Counted from the first letter of the stretch, positions 17,027-25,686 are shown. The stretch: 26,499 bases of DNA from Deinococcus sp. (GCA_018260375.1 JAGLBF010000009.1:1-26499), one strand, 5' to 3'. Made by a program: numbers and translations. Notes: a model not told the origin generated them from the sequence alone.

Positions 17027-18850
17027 TCACTTCTGACGTAATTTAAGCAGCTCTTTAAGCCTGGTAACATAACCATTTAACACTTTAAAGGTAGCTTGTA
17101 CAGGTTCGGGTGACAACATGTCTACGCCCGCTGCTCTCAGCGCATCAATGGGGTCAAGGCTGCCGCCCGACTTGAGGAACTGAAGGTAATGGACTTGAGC
17201 GGCGGCTGGGTCAGCCTCAAACTGAGCCAATAACTGGTGCGCCGCACTAATGCCTGTAGCGTACTGGTAAGCATAGAAATTGGCATAGAGGTGCGTAGAA
17301 AACTCAGCCCACAGAATGCCGCTTCGCTGCTTGTCTATGCTGACGCCGCTGTCATAACCTTCTTGCAGTAGATCGGCGGTAAGCGCTATCAGGTCAGGGG
17401 CGCTGAGGAGGCGGCCCGCTTCTATGCGCCGGTAACATTCCAGCTCAAAGGCCGCCAGTGTGGGCATGATAAAAAAGTAGCGATGAAAGTTGCTCAGCGC
17501 CTCTTCAATAATCGCCACCTCAAAGTCAGTATCATTCGCCTCTCGCGCCTTTTTGAGCAGATTTTGGCGGCTCATCGCCTGATTGAAATTGCTGGCGACT
17601 TCGGCATGAAAGAGCGTATAGCGCGGCACTGAAAAAGGGTGTTCGCGGCTGGAGAGCAGCGAGTGCATGCTGTGGCCTATTTCGTGCGCCAGGGTACTGT
17701 AGCTGCCGATGGTGCCGTTCCAGGTCATAAAGATGTAGGGTTTGACACGCCCGCCGCCGTTGCTGTAGGCTCCCTGGCGTTTGCCCGCGTTCTCGGCGTA
17801 GTCCGCCCAGCGCTCAGTAGTCAGGCCGCGCCGCATGTCGTCTACATATGCGGCCCCCAGCGGTGCCATGCCTTCGCAAATCCAATCTACAGCCTGTTCG
17901 TAGCTGATCGTTTGAGCTGGAACCAGCGGGGCTTTGACATCATACTCGCGCAGTTCTGCGAGGCCGAGCCACTCGCGCCGCACCTGCCAGTATTGGTGCC
18001 AAACAGGTGTATGGGCGCGGTAGCTATTGAGCAGCGTGGTCACTACCTCAGTGGGGATATTGTCAGGTGCAAGACTGGCAGTAATCGCGTCTGGATAGTG
18101 CCTAGCGCGTGCCAGGAACACATTTTGCCGCACGTTGGTGGCGTACATGGCGGCCTGAGCGTGCTTGAGCGCCAGGTGTGCGTCAGCGTAGTGTTCCCAG
18201 GCCTCGCGCCGCACCTCTCGGTCATTGCTGCTGAGTAGCGCGTCGATATTACCCTGTGTAATTTTTTGCCCGCCCACACTACCAAAATCCATATCCATAT
18301 TGGCCAGTGCGGGGTGAATACTGCGCTCGCTGGCAAAGGGAGCTTGCACCGCGCCGAGCAGCTCCTCTACCTCAGCAGAGCGGACATACGGTTTATTGCG
18401 CAAAATTCTAGAAACGCGCACTTTTTGGTTTTTGAACTCGGGCATGTCTAGCCACGCATGCAGCTTGCTCTCGTCTGTGGCCAGCAGTTCGGGGGCGGCA
18501 AAGGCTGTGACCGCTTTAAACTGCGCCGCAATACCGCTGGCTTGGTCATGGCGGGCAGCAGCTACGGCGTCAGTGCCGTCTACACTGGCACTCATGCTGG
18601 CGTAGGAAGTCAGGCGTATAAGGCGCAGTTGAACCTCGTCAGCAGCGCTGAGGTAGCCTAGCAGGTGTTGGGGACTTTGGCTTAGGGTGCCTTGGTACTG
18701 GCTGAGCGTCTCAACCGCTTTGGGCAGGGCCTGCGCTTCGGCTTCCCAGGCTTGCGGCGTGGCGAACAGCGCCTCAATATCCCAGGTTTGTTCACGGGGG
18801 ACTTGTGAGCGGGTCGGCAGTGGAGTTATCGCTTGAATGGGGTTGGTCAT
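17027..18850 (-). CDS. pepF: M3-family oligoendopeptidase (PepF-like)
   Basis: A cytoplasmic zinc metallopeptidase that degrades short peptides. The zinc motif HEIGH is at residues 389-393 within STLAHEIGHSMHSLLS, and the third zinc ligand region follows in FHAEVASNFNQAM. The N-terminal half is helical, as in this family. From ATG at 18850 the protein has 607 residues, close to the usual length of oligoendopeptidase F. A GTG at 18892 would add 14 residues but has no ribosome site. No clear Shine-Dalgarno site precedes the ATG; a TAGCCT 7 nt upstream may be a leaderless -10 box. It lies next to the origin but is not a replication gene. Confidence 0.9.
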   Translation of the reverse strand: MTNPIQAITPLPTRSQVPREQTWDIEALFATPQAWEAEAQALPKAVETLSQYQGTLSQSPQHLLGYLSAADEVQLRLIRLTSYASMSASVDGTDAVAAARHDQASGIAAQFKAVTAFAAPELLATDESKLHAWLDMPEFKNQKVRVSRILRNKPYVRSAEVEELLGAVQAPFASERSIHPALANMDMDFGSVGGQKITQGNIDALLSSNDREVRREAWEHYADAHLALKHAQAAMYATNVRQNVFLARARHYPDAITASLAPDNIPTEVVTTLLNSYRAHTPVWHQYWQVRREWLGLAELREYDVKAPLVPAQTISYEQAVDWICEGMAPLGAAYVDDMRRGLTTERWADYAENAGKRQGAYSNGGGRVKPYIFMTWNGTIGSYSTLAHEIGHSMHSLLSSREHPFSVPRYTLFHAEVASNFNQAMSRQNLLKKAREANDTDFEVAIIEEALSNFHRYFFIMPTLAAFELECYRRIEAGRLLSAPDLIALTADLLQEGYDSGVSIDKQRSGILWAEFSTHLYANFYAYQYATGISAAHQLLAQFEADPAAAQVHYLQFLKSGGSLDPIDALRAAGVDMLSPEPVQATFKVLNGYVTRLKELLKLRQK

Positions 18851-18962
18851 ACCCAACAGGCTAGCAGCAGTAAGAGGACTAGGGCCAAACACTCAACCGT
18901 CAACAGCGTGGCTCACCCGTATGCTTGCTGCTTTGCTGAGCTTCTGGCCTCTGGCACACGCG

Positions 18963-19907
18963 TTAGTGCACTTCGGCGTCTTTTTGTGTGTGCGGTCTGA
19001 GGTGCATCAGCCCCACCAGCACCCCACCTACCAGCACGCCCACAACGGCTGACCCCAGGGTTTCTATCAGCCAGCCTAACACGTTGGCAAGCGGCAAGCC
19101 ATGTACCAGCTCTACGGCGTGGTGCAGCAGCTCGGCAGGAGCATGCCAGCCTAGGGTATTGGCGCCGCTTATCAGAATGTGACCACCTACCCAAAGCATC
19201 GCCGCTGTGCCCACCACCGACAGCACGCTCATAATGACAGGCATGGCCTTTACAAGCCCGCGCCCTAGCCCCCGCGTGGCAGACGACGAACTTTGCGCTA
19301 GCTTTAAGCCCACGTCATCCATCTTGACAATAAAGGCCACCACGCCGTAGACCAGAGCGGTAATCAGTAGGGCTACTGCTATCAGGCTCAGCGCGCGGAT
19401 CAGCAGCTGTTGGCTGGCTACCTCGGCAAGGGCGATGACCATAATCTCTGCCGATAAGATAAAATCGGTGCGTATAGCCCCTGACACCATCTGCTGCTCA
19501 TACTCAGCGGCGTTGGTCAGGGCCGTTGCGGTGGCGTGTTCTTGTTTATTATGCCCAGCTAGCAAGGCGTAGACTTTTTCAGCACCCTCATAGCATAAGT
19601 ACGCCCCGCCCAACATCAGCAGCGGCGTCATAGCCCAGGGCAAAAACTGGCTGAGCAGCAAGATGACGGGCAAAATAAACACAATTTTGTTGCGGAGTGA
19701 CCCTTTGGCAATCTTCCAGATGATAGGTAACTCGCGGGCGGGGCTAAATCCTTGCAGATAACTGGGCGTTACAGCGGTGTCATCAACCACCACGCCCACC
19801 GCCTTGATACTGGCTTTGCCTGCCGCCGCACCGATGTCATCCAGCGAAGCCGCCGCTAGCTTGGCAATCACCGCTACATCGTCTAATAGGGCCACTAGAC
19901 CGCTCAT
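18963..19907 (-). CDS. DUF808 (YedI-family) inner membrane protein
   Basis: The first 60 residues (SGLVALLDDVAVIAKLAA, SLDDIGAAAGKASIKAVG, VVVDDTAVTPSYLQGF) are the hallmark of the DUF808/YedI family. About six to seven membrane segments follow, beginning near residue 74. The length of 314 residues fits the family. The biochemical role of this family is not established, so none is assigned. It lies 112 bp upstream of the peptidase gene on the same strand. Confidence 0.88.
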   Translation of the reverse strand: MSGLVALLDDVAVIAKLAAASLDDIGAAAGKASIKAVGVVVDDTAVTPSYLQGFSPARELPIIWKIAKGSLRNKIVFILPVILLLSQFLPWAMTPLLMLGGAYLCYEGAEKVYALLAGHNKQEHATATALTNAAEYEQQMVSGAIRTDFILSAEIMVIALAEVASQQLLIRALSLIAVALLITALVYGVVAFIVKMDDVGLKLAQSSSSATRGLGRGLVKAMPVIMSVLSVVGTAAMLWVGGHILISGANTLGWHAPAELLHHAVELVHGLPLANVLGWLIETLGSAVVGVLVGGVLVGLMHLRPHTQKDAEVH

Positions 19908-20040
19908 AGACGCACCAGAACATATACAAAAGTCAACACTATGCAGACCATCAGACCACCAGAGTAGCCTAACTCATCCCCCGAGCGGTAGGCCAGCGCT
20001 TCCATCTAGCCTTTATCTTTGGGACTGCTGGTACGGTTGC

Positions 20041-20165
20041 CTTATACGGACTGCGCTCCAGTCCAGCCTAGTTAGGAAAGCACGGACTGTATTTCTCTAC
20101 AGACTGTACTGCCCTACCGCAAAACGCGTACTTTTTTCTGCGCCCGCTGGCCTTCTTTCACCGCA
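20041..20165. repeat. Mosaic intergenic repeat downstream of pgi
   Basis: The segment begins TTATACGGACTGCGCTCC, shared with the 5150 and 22979 copies. After a short GCACGGACTGT hairpin region it ends in the module CTACCGCAAAACGCGTAC, continuing to GGCCTTCTTTCACCGC, which is shared with 1928-1980 and, inverted, with 12163-12236. No gene is seen in 19908-20167. Confidence 0.6.
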
Positions 20166-20167
20166 TG

Positions 20168-21799
20168 TTACTCGGCCTTACGTCCAGCGCGGTAGCGGCG
20201 AATCAGTGTGTTGGTTGAGGAATCGTGGTGCAAGTCGGGCTCATCTTCTGCCTGCAATTCGGGTACAATCTGGCTCGCCAGTACCTTGCCCAGCTCTACG
20301 CCCCACTGATCAAAGCTGTTGATATTCCAAATGGCACCTTGTACAAAAACTTTGTGCTCATACAGGGCAATCAGCGCGCCCAGAATGCGCGGGGTCAGCT
20401 GGTCTGCCAGCAAGGTATTGGTGGGGCGGTTGCCTTCAAAGACGCGGTGCGGGGCCACGTCAGGGTCTACCCCGCCTGCCAGCACCTGATCGAGCGATTT
20501 GCCAAAGGCCAGTGCCTCAGTCTGGGCAAACACGTTCGCCATCAGCAGGTCGTGGTGGGGCGCGAGGGGGTTGAGGGGCCTGACAAAAGCGATAAAGTCG
20601 CAGGGGATCAGTTTGGTGCCCTGGTGTATCAGCTGGTAAAAGGCGTGCTGCCCGTTGGTGCCAGGCTGTCCCCAAATGACAGGGCCAGTTTGGTAGTCGA
20701 CCTGCTCACCGCTCAGGGTCACATGCTTGCCGTTGCTTTCCATATCTAGCTGCTGGAGGTAGGCGCTAAAGTACGCGAGGTACTGCTCATAAGGCAAAAT
20801 GGCGACTGTTTGTGCGCCAAAAAAGTTGTTGTACCACACGCCCAGCAAGCCCAGTAAGACGGGCAGGTTCTGGGCAAGGGGGGCGGTGCGGAAGTGCTCG
20901 TCCATGTCATGAAAGCCTGCCAGCAACTCGCGGTAATGGTCGGGGCCAACGGCAATCATCAGGCTCAGGCCAATGGCGCTGTCCATGCTGTAGCGCCCAC
21001 CTACCCAGTCCCAAAAGCCGAACATATGAGCGGTGTCAATGCCAAAGCTGCGCACCTGCTCGGCGTTGGTGCTTACGGCGACAAAGTGGCGGGCAATGGC
21101 AGCCTCGTCTTGCAGCGCCTCGAGTGTCCAGGCGCGGGCGCTGCGGGCGTTGGTCATGGTTTCCTGGGTGGTAAAGGTCTTGCTAGAGACAATAAAAAGT
21201 GTCTCAGCGGGGTCAAGGTCGCGTACCTTTTCCACCAGGTCGGTGCCGTCTACGTTAGACACAAAGCGCACAGTTAGGTCGCGCTGGCTGTAAAATTTTA
21301 GACCCTCATAGGCCATCACCGGGCCGAGGTCAGAGCCGCCGATGCCGATGTTGACAATAGTGCGAATGGGTTTGCCTGTGTAGCCTAGCCACTGTCCGCT
21401 GCGGATTTGACCTGCAAAAGCGGCCATGCGGTCAAGCACCTCGTGAACTTCTGGCACCACATTTTTGCCGTCAACCATCACCACCGTATCCTGTGGCGCA
21501 CGCAAGGCGGTATGCAGCACAGCGCGGCTTTCGGTGACATTGATTTTATCGCCCGCAAACATTGCGTCGCGCTTTTGGGTTATGCCTGCTTGCTCAGCGA
21601 GTTCCAGCAGCAGCGCCAGAGTTTTGGCGTTTACGCGGTTTTTGGAATAGTCCAGGTACAAGCCTGCCCCCTGGGCGCACATGGTTTGCCCGCGCTGGGC
21701 ATCCTGGGCAAAGAGGTCAGCTAGGCGCAGGTGCTGGCCTTCGGCGTGGTAGTGGGTTTGTAGAGCTTGCCAGGCGGGGAGCTGGGTGAGTGTAGACAT
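20168..21799 (-). CDS. pgi: Glucose-6-phosphate isomerase
   Basis: It interconverts glucose-6-phosphate and fructose-6-phosphate in glycolysis and gluconeogenesis. Motifs in order are GYTGKPIRTIVNIGIGGSDLGP, SKTFTTQETMTNA, the family signature GGRYSMDSAIGLSL (many members have Leu-Trp where this has Met-Asp) and SFDQWGVELGK near the C-terminus. At 543 residues it matches the long bacterial/eukaryotic form. The ATG at 21799 has AGGAGG 7 nt upstream. In-frame codons further upstream read through the leader repeats and are not used. The leader holds a hairpin over the ribosome site and a set of 19-bp repeats, which suggests leader-based control. Confidence 0.95.
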   Translation of the reverse strand: MSTLTQLPAWQALQTHYHAEGQHLRLADLFAQDAQRGQTMCAQGAGLYLDYSKNRVNAKTLALLLELAEQAGITQKRDAMFAGDKINVTESRAVLHTALRAPQDTVVMVDGKNVVPEVHEVLDRMAAFAGQIRSGQWLGYTGKPIRTIVNIGIGGSDLGPVMAYEGLKFYSQRDLTVRFVSNVDGTDLVEKVRDLDPAETLFIVSSKTFTTQETMTNARSARAWTLEALQDEAAIARHFVAVSTNAEQVRSFGIDTAHMFGFWDWVGGRYSMDSAIGLSLMIAVGPDHYRELLAGFHDMDEHFRTAPLAQNLPVLLGLLGVWYNNFFGAQTVAILPYEQYLAYFSAYLQQLDMESNGKHVTLSGEQVDYQTGPVIWGQPGTNGQHAFYQLIHQGTKLIPCDFIAFVRPLNPLAPHHDLLMANVFAQTEALAFGKSLDQVLAGGVDPDVAPHRVFEGNRPTNTLLADQLTPRILGALIALYEHKVFVQGAIWNINSFDQWGVELGKVLASQIVPELQAEDEPDLHHDSSTNTLIRRYRAGRKAE

Positions 21800-21806
21800 G
21801 GTAGGG

Positions 21807-21849
21807 CCTCCTGCTGCTAGCATAGCGAGTTTGGAGCGGCAGCAGCAGG
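21807..21849 (-). promoter_or_regulatory. Hairpin overlapping the pgi Shine-Dalgarno sequence
   Basis: On the pgi message CCTGCTGCT (21849-21841) can pair with AGCAGCAGG (21818-21810) over a 22-nt loop. The Shine-Dalgarno AGGAGG occupies 21812-21807, so its first three bases would be in the stem. Confidence 0.5.
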
Positions 21850-21915
21850 CAGCGAGGTAGAGACTAGATTTACACTCACGTGATCCTGAGTGAATGATCG
21901 CCAGAGATAAATAAC

Positions 21916-21986
21916 AGGAGGCCCGGTAACAATCAGGGGGCCAAGTAACAATTAGGAGGGCCGGTAACAATAGGAGGCCCAGTGCG
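21916..21986. repeat. Four imperfect 19-bp tandem repeats in the pgi leader
   Basis: Units begin at 21916, 21935, 21954 and 21972 and follow the pattern AGGAGGCCCGGTAACAATC, with the fourth diverging after its first 9 bases. They lie about 120-190 bp upstream of the pgi start. Their function is unknown; no gene lies in 21800-22088. Confidence 0.75.
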
Positions 21987-22088
21987 AAAGGCAGTTGACC
22001 CCCAACCATTCAAGCTTGCAGCATTCGGGTAACTCTCGGCTACTGTGCTTCCCTACCGCGTCACACGGGGTTCAAGACGCCGTGCGTA

Positions 22089-22940
22089 TTACTCCACCTG
22101 CTCTCCGCGCTGTAAACGCACGGCGCGCACCAAGTTTTGGAACATCAGGGCGCTGGTAAGCGGGCCTACACCGCCAGGGACAGGCGTGATAGCGCTGACT
22201 TTGGTCGCTACTTCTGGAGAGGCGTCGCCTACCACGTTGCCGTCCACCACATTTATCCCCGCGTCAATCACGATGTGATGGGGCTGCACTTGTTCGGGGC
22301 GGAGCAATCCCGCCTTGCCCACCGCCACCACCACCGCGTCATAGGGACTCAGCAGCTTGGCAAGGTCGCGGGTGTGCTCGTTGCACAGCGTTACCGTAGC
22401 GCCCCTGTTGTTCAGCAGCCACACTAGGGGCCGGCCCACCGTGCGCCCTGGCCCGATGATGGCAATACGCGCCCCTTTTAACTCCAGCACCTCGCGCAGC
22501 AAAAAGCGGATACTGCGCGGTGTCGGCGGCAACAGCGCCTCACTTTCGCGCCCCGCGGCCACCAGCGCCAGATTGGCGGGTGACAACCCCTCAATGTCCT
22601 TGGGGTGAACGATCTGGCGCAGCGCCGCATCTGCGTCTAGGTGAGCCGCCAGCGGTAGCTCTAGTACAATGCCGTGAACCTGTGGGTTGTCAGAGAGGTC
22701 GCGTAGTTCAGCCTCTAAATGATCTTGGGTGGTCTGCGCACCCAGGTCGTGTATCGTCAGCTCTACACCCAGGCGGGCAGCTTGTCGGCGTTTGCTCTCT
22801 ACATAAATCAGCGTGGCAGGGTCGCTCGAAGCCACCACGCTGACCATGCGCGTCGTCCCCAGCCGTGTCAGGTGCGCTTTAACCTCGGCACTTACCTTGA
22901 CGGCCAGGGGTTTGCCCAGTAATTCTTTCATAGTTGGCAC
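22089..22940 (-). CDS. folD: FolD, methylene-THF dehydrogenase/cyclohydrolase
   Basis: The bifunctional enzyme makes 10-formyl-THF from methylene-THF, with NADP reduction. Tyr46 and Lys50 in YVESKRR are the catalytic Tyr and Lys of the family. The Rossmann region IIGPGRTVGRPLVWLL near residue 160 replaces the more usual GRSxxVGKP, so the nucleotide loop is slightly atypical. ITPVPGGVGPLTSA near the C-terminus is diagnostic. It has 283 residues, the normal length. The ATG has AGGTG upstream. Its product is the substrate of PurH, encoded next on the same strand 285 bp upstream, with a repeat between them. Its TAA stop borders a repeat-like segment. Confidence 0.95.
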   Translation of the reverse strand: MPTMKELLGKPLAVKVSAEVKAHLTRLGTTRMVSVVASSDPATLIYVESKRRQAARLGVELTIHDLGAQTTQDHLEAELRDLSDNPQVHGIVLELPLAAHLDADAALRQIVHPKDIEGLSPANLALVAAGRESEALLPPTPRSIRFLLREVLELKGARIAIIGPGRTVGRPLVWLLNNRGATVTLCNEHTRDLAKLLSPYDAVVVAVGKAGLLRPEQVQPHHIVIDAGINVVDGNVVGDASPEVATKVSAITPVPGGVGPLTSALMFQNLVRAVRLQRGEQVE

Positions 22941-22978
22941 CTATTTTTGGATGGTGGGCGGTTAAAGAAAAGAGGCTT

Positions 22979-23114
22979 ATACGGACTGCCGCTCCATTCC
23001 ATCACAGTCGGAAAAGCGCCGCCTGCGGCTCTATACCGCGCAGTCCGTATGCTGTTCCCACTCGCATCCGCTCGGATTGATTTGGCGTACTTCTAAATCA
23101 ATCGGAATCCGTAT
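22979..23114. repeat. Structured intergenic repeat, copy 2 (136 bp)
   Basis: It closely matches 1707-1841 along its whole length. ATACGGACTGC at the left pairs with GCAGTCCGTAT in the middle, and GATTGATTT pairs with AAATCAATC in the right half, so the element folds as two hairpins. The right end is CGGAATCCGTAT. It lies between purH and folD; I see nothing else in 22941-23225. Confidence 0.75.
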
Positions 23115-23225
23115 TATAGACCATAGCTAGTACGCATGGCGGACTTTATCATTATTGAATACAGGATAGGAAAGCTCACTCTGTATACCAGCATTTGATC
23201 GTTGAGATGTTCAGACTGCCTTTTG

Positions 23226-24758
23226 TCAGTGCCTAAAGTGTCGTGAACCTGTAAACACCATGCTCAGGCCCAGTTCGTTGCAGGTGGCCACCACTTCGGG
23301 GTCACGTTTGGCCCCTCCAGGTTGCAGTACAGCGCTGACGCCCGCATGAGCGGCGAGGCGCACCACGTCATCAAAAGGAAAAAAGGCTTCTGAGGCGAGC
23401 ACCGCGCCCCGTGCTTTTTCACCCGCGTTGGTAACAGCGCGCTCGGCAGCCCAGATGCGGCTCACCGTACCCGCACCTAAACCTACCGTGACGCCGTCTT
23501 TGCAAATGGCGATGGCGTTGCTGCGCGCCCCTTTGACCACAGCCCAGGCAAAGCGCAGGTCATTCCACTCTTCTGGAGTAGGCTTTCTAGTGGTCACGGT
23601 TTCGGGGTGAATGTCGTCCCAGGGTCGGTTGTCGCGCTCTTGTACGGCAAAGCCGCCTGTCAGAGAGCGCACATCAAGTACGCTGATCCGCTCAGATTTG
23701 GCGGCGATCAGAACGCGCAGGTCGGGCTTTTTGGCGGCGAACCACTCTACCGCCTCGCTGCTCACAGCAGGCGCAATCAGCACCTCCAAAAAAGTACCTT
23801 TCAGGCTCTGAGCTGCTTCTAGGTCTACCGCCTCGCTGACAGCCACCACGCCGCCAAACACACTGAGGGTATCCGCGTCGCGGGCGCGCTCCCAGGCTCG
23901 TTTGACATCGGGAGCCACCGCCACGCCACAGGGATTAGCGTGCTTAACAGCTACGCATACCGCACCCTGTTCTTGCTGGGCAAGTGTTTGGCACAGGCTC
24001 CAGGCTGCGTCTGCGTCGGCGTAGTTATTAAAGCTCATAGGCTTACCCGCCACCACTCTGGCATCCAGTACAGGCCCACGCGCCGCGCCCCAGCGGTAGA
24101 TGGCCCCAGGTTGGTGGGGATTTTCGCCGTAGCGCACCTGGGCTACGCGGCTTAGTTGCAAGGTCATCTCGGCCGGCAGCTCGGTGGGCAACGTGTCTGA
24201 CTCACCCGACAGATAGGCGGTAATCGCCGCGTCATACTTGCTGGTGTGCTGGTAGGCTTTGGCCGCAAGGCGGCGGCGCTCGGCAGGTAACACCTCGGCT
24301 TGCAAGGCCAGCGGGTAGTCGGCAGGGTCAACCAAAATCAGCACCGCTTCGTGGTTTTTAGCCGCCGATCGGATCATGGCGGGGCCGCCGATGTCAATGT
24401 TTTCTATCACCTCTAGGTCGGGTGCGCCGCGTGCCACCGTCTCCTGAAAGGGGTAGAGGTTGACACACACCAGGTCAATAGGCCCGAAGTGTTGTGCGGC
24501 GAGTTCGTCCATGTGTGCCGTACCGCGCCGCGCCAAAATACCGCCGTGTATGGCAGGGTGCAGGGTCTTGACCCGCCCGTCCATCATCTCAGGAAAGCCG
24601 GTGATGTCGCTCACCTGCTTTGCGCTGATCCCCGCCTGCGACAGCGCCGCAAAGGTGCCACCCGTGCTAAGAATCTCCCAACCCTGCGCCTGTAGCCCCT
24701 GGGCCAACGCTACAATTCCTGTTTTGTCACTGACCGATAGTAGTGCGCGTTTTTGCAT
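23226..24758 (-). CDS. purH: PurH, AICAR transformylase / IMP cyclohydrolase
   Basis: It catalyses the last two steps of IMP synthesis. The N-terminal MGS-like cyclohydrolase domain begins RALLSVSDKTGIVALAQGL and includes MDGRVKTLHPAIHGGILARR. The C-terminal transformylase domain contains KHANPCGVAVA near residue 270 with the catalytic Lys-His, and SEAFFPFDDVV near the end. The length of 510 residues is typical. The ATG has AAGGAG 7 nt upstream. A ZTP riboswitch lies directly before it, so translation should rise when ZMP/ZTP builds up, that is, when 10-formyl-THF is short. FolD, the supplier of that cofactor, is the next gene downstream. Confidence 0.97.
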   Translation of the reverse strand: MQKRALLSVSDKTGIVALAQGLQAQGWEILSTGGTFAALSQAGISAKQVSDITGFPEMMDGRVKTLHPAIHGGILARRGTAHMDELAAQHFGPIDLVCVNLYPFQETVARGAPDLEVIENIDIGGPAMIRSAAKNHEAVLILVDPADYPLALQAEVLPAERRRLAAKAYQHTSKYDAAITAYLSGESDTLPTELPAEMTLQLSRVAQVRYGENPHQPGAIYRWGAARGPVLDARVVAGKPMSFNNYADADAAWSLCQTLAQQEQGAVCVAVKHANPCGVAVAPDVKRAWERARDADTLSVFGGVVAVSEAVDLEAAQSLKGTFLEVLIAPAVSSEAVEWFAAKKPDLRVLIAAKSERISVLDVRSLTGGFAVQERDNRPWDDIHPETVTTRKPTPEEWNDLRFAWAVVKGARSNAIAICKDGVTVGLGAGTVSRIWAAERAVTNAGEKARGAVLASEAFFPFDDVVRLAAHAGVSAVLQPGGAKRDPEVVATCNELGLSMVFTGSRHFRH

Positions 24759-24762
24759 ATGG

Positions 24763-24783
24763 GCTCCTTCTATATCTGTGGCC
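24763..24783 (-). promoter_or_regulatory. Expression-platform hairpin of the purH riboswitch
   Basis: TGGGC, part of the conserved 3' end of the aptamer, can pair with GCCCA just before the start codon. The loop contains AAGGAG, the ribosome binding site. This predicts that ligand binding frees the ribosome site (an ON switch at translation). Confidence 0.6.
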
Positions 24784-24851
24784 CAGGCGTGCGGCCCCTG
24801 TTGTCAAGCTGCGGCTCCCCCGTGGTCTGCCCACGTTACGCCAGTCACCGC
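24781..24851 (-). ncRNA. ZTP (pfl) riboswitch aptamer in the purH leader
   Basis: The purH message contains, in order, GTGACTGGCG, the P2 hairpin CGTGG/CCACG, GGGGGAGCCGC and CGCCTGGGC, which are the conserved blocks of the pfl/ZTP motif. P1 forms from GCGG (24851-24848) and CCGC (24814-24811). GGCG and CGCC can form the known pseudoknot. ZTP riboswitches regulate purH, folD and related one-carbon genes in many bacteria, so the location fits. Confidence 0.9.
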
Positions 24852-24869
24852 TGCGCTAGAGATGATGTT

Positions 24870-24891
24870 GCTTCTAGATAAAAATAGAAGC
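24870..24891 (-). other. 7-bp hairpin upstream of the riboswitch, in an AT-rich stretch
   Basis: GCTTCTA and TAGAAGC flank an 8-nt AT-rich loop. On the minus strand the loop carries a run of five T, so it could be a weak terminator for transcripts arriving from hsp20 or part of the purH leader. The rest of 24892-25102 is AT-rich and shows no gene. Confidence 0.35.
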
Positions 24892-25102
24892 CGATTATTG
24901 AAGTATTAGTTCATTTGCCTTTTAATAAAATAGTGAATAGAATGTGGCCCCTTTGTTTAGCTTTACAAAACTCAGACAGTATAAAAACCAAACATAATAA
25001 TGCTGAGGCCAAAACAAGCAACTTGTAATATTTTTAAATATTCAGCGCTGAATGGGGCCTGGTGTTTACTGTCTACACCTGTGGTCTAAAAAGCCAATAC
25101 CC

Positions 25103-25549
25103 TCAAAGCTCTATGGTCTTGTGTACCTTTTCAAAGCGGACACTCAGCACACCTGCTTGTACCTGGGCTTCGGCGCTGTGAATAAGTACCGCTTCAGGAA
25201 AAGGAATACGGCGCATAAAGCGGCCCGTCTTGCGCTCGCGGTGGCGCAGAGGTTGCTGGGCTTCCTCGCGCTTGCCGCTGATGATCACCGCACTTTCTTC
25301 ATGCTCTAGGTGCAGGGTTTCATGGGTGCAGCCAGGCACATCGATGACCAATGTCAGGTGCTCGCCGCTATCTTGCCAGTCTATTTCAGGCACAAACGGC
25401 CCCAATGCGCCCAGCGCCTCTATCTCTTCACGCAACTGCATCACCTTGTGAATGCGCGACAGCACAGAGTTATCCAGTACATGGGTTTCTAGCACTGGAG
25501 CTTCTAGCGGCGGGGTGTGTTCACTGGCATTGTCCGTCCCAAAGTCCAT
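25103..25549 (-). CDS. Hsp20 / alpha-crystallin family small heat shock protein
   Basis: An ATP-independent chaperone that holds unfolding proteins. After an N-terminal arm of about 50 residues, the alpha-crystallin domain runs from PEIDWQDSGEHLTLVIDVPG (about residue 53) through SAVIISGKR to the conserved A-x-x-x-x-GVLSVRF near the C-terminus. The C-terminal tail ends in IEL, a short version of the I-x-I/V motif that links subunits. The length of 148 residues is normal. A TATAGT box ends 5 nt before the ATG and there is no Shine-Dalgarno site, so it may be leaderless. No CIRCE-type operator was seen. Confidence 0.9.
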   Translation of the reverse strand: MDFGTDNASEHTPPLEAPVLETHVLDNSVLSRIHKVMQLREEIEALGALGPFVPEIDWQDSGEHLTLVIDVPGCTHETLHLEHEESAVIISGKREEAQQPLRHRERKTGRFMRRIPFPEAVLIHSAEAQVQAGVLSVRFEKVHKTIEL

Positions 25550-25554
25550 ACTGC

Positions 25555-25560
25555 ACTATA
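25555..25560 (-). promoter_or_regulatory. Possible -10 box for a leaderless hsp20 transcript
   Basis: TATAGT on the minus strand fits TANNNT and lies 5 nt before the ATG at 25549. No good -35 box at 17 bp was found. Confidence 0.35.
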
Positions 25561-25565
25561 CCCCG

Positions 25566-25623
25566 CTCGTCATAACCCCGCTACTGACAACCCCGATACT
25601 GACAACGCCGCCACTTACAACGG
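25566..25623. repeat. Imperfect 15-bp tandem repeats upstream of hsp20
   Basis: Units begin at 25566, 25581, 25596 and 25611. The clearest two are CTACTGACAACCCCG and ATACTGACAACGCCG. They lie just upstream of the candidate promoter; a role in regulation is only a possibility. Confidence 0.55.
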
Positions 25624-25686
25624 TTGCTACTGCCGCTGGCCTTCTTTTACCACATTGTTAACACGGTTCAAGCTTTAAGTCCGTCA

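Noticed and set aside
16569..17036. Small open frames on both strands across the iterons
   Set aside because: They encode only translated iteron copies and have no independent support.
21800..22009. N-terminal extension of glucose-6-phosphate isomerase
   Set aside because: The extension reads through the leader repeats and hairpin. The ATG at 21799 has a strong AGGAGG and matches the family's N-terminus.
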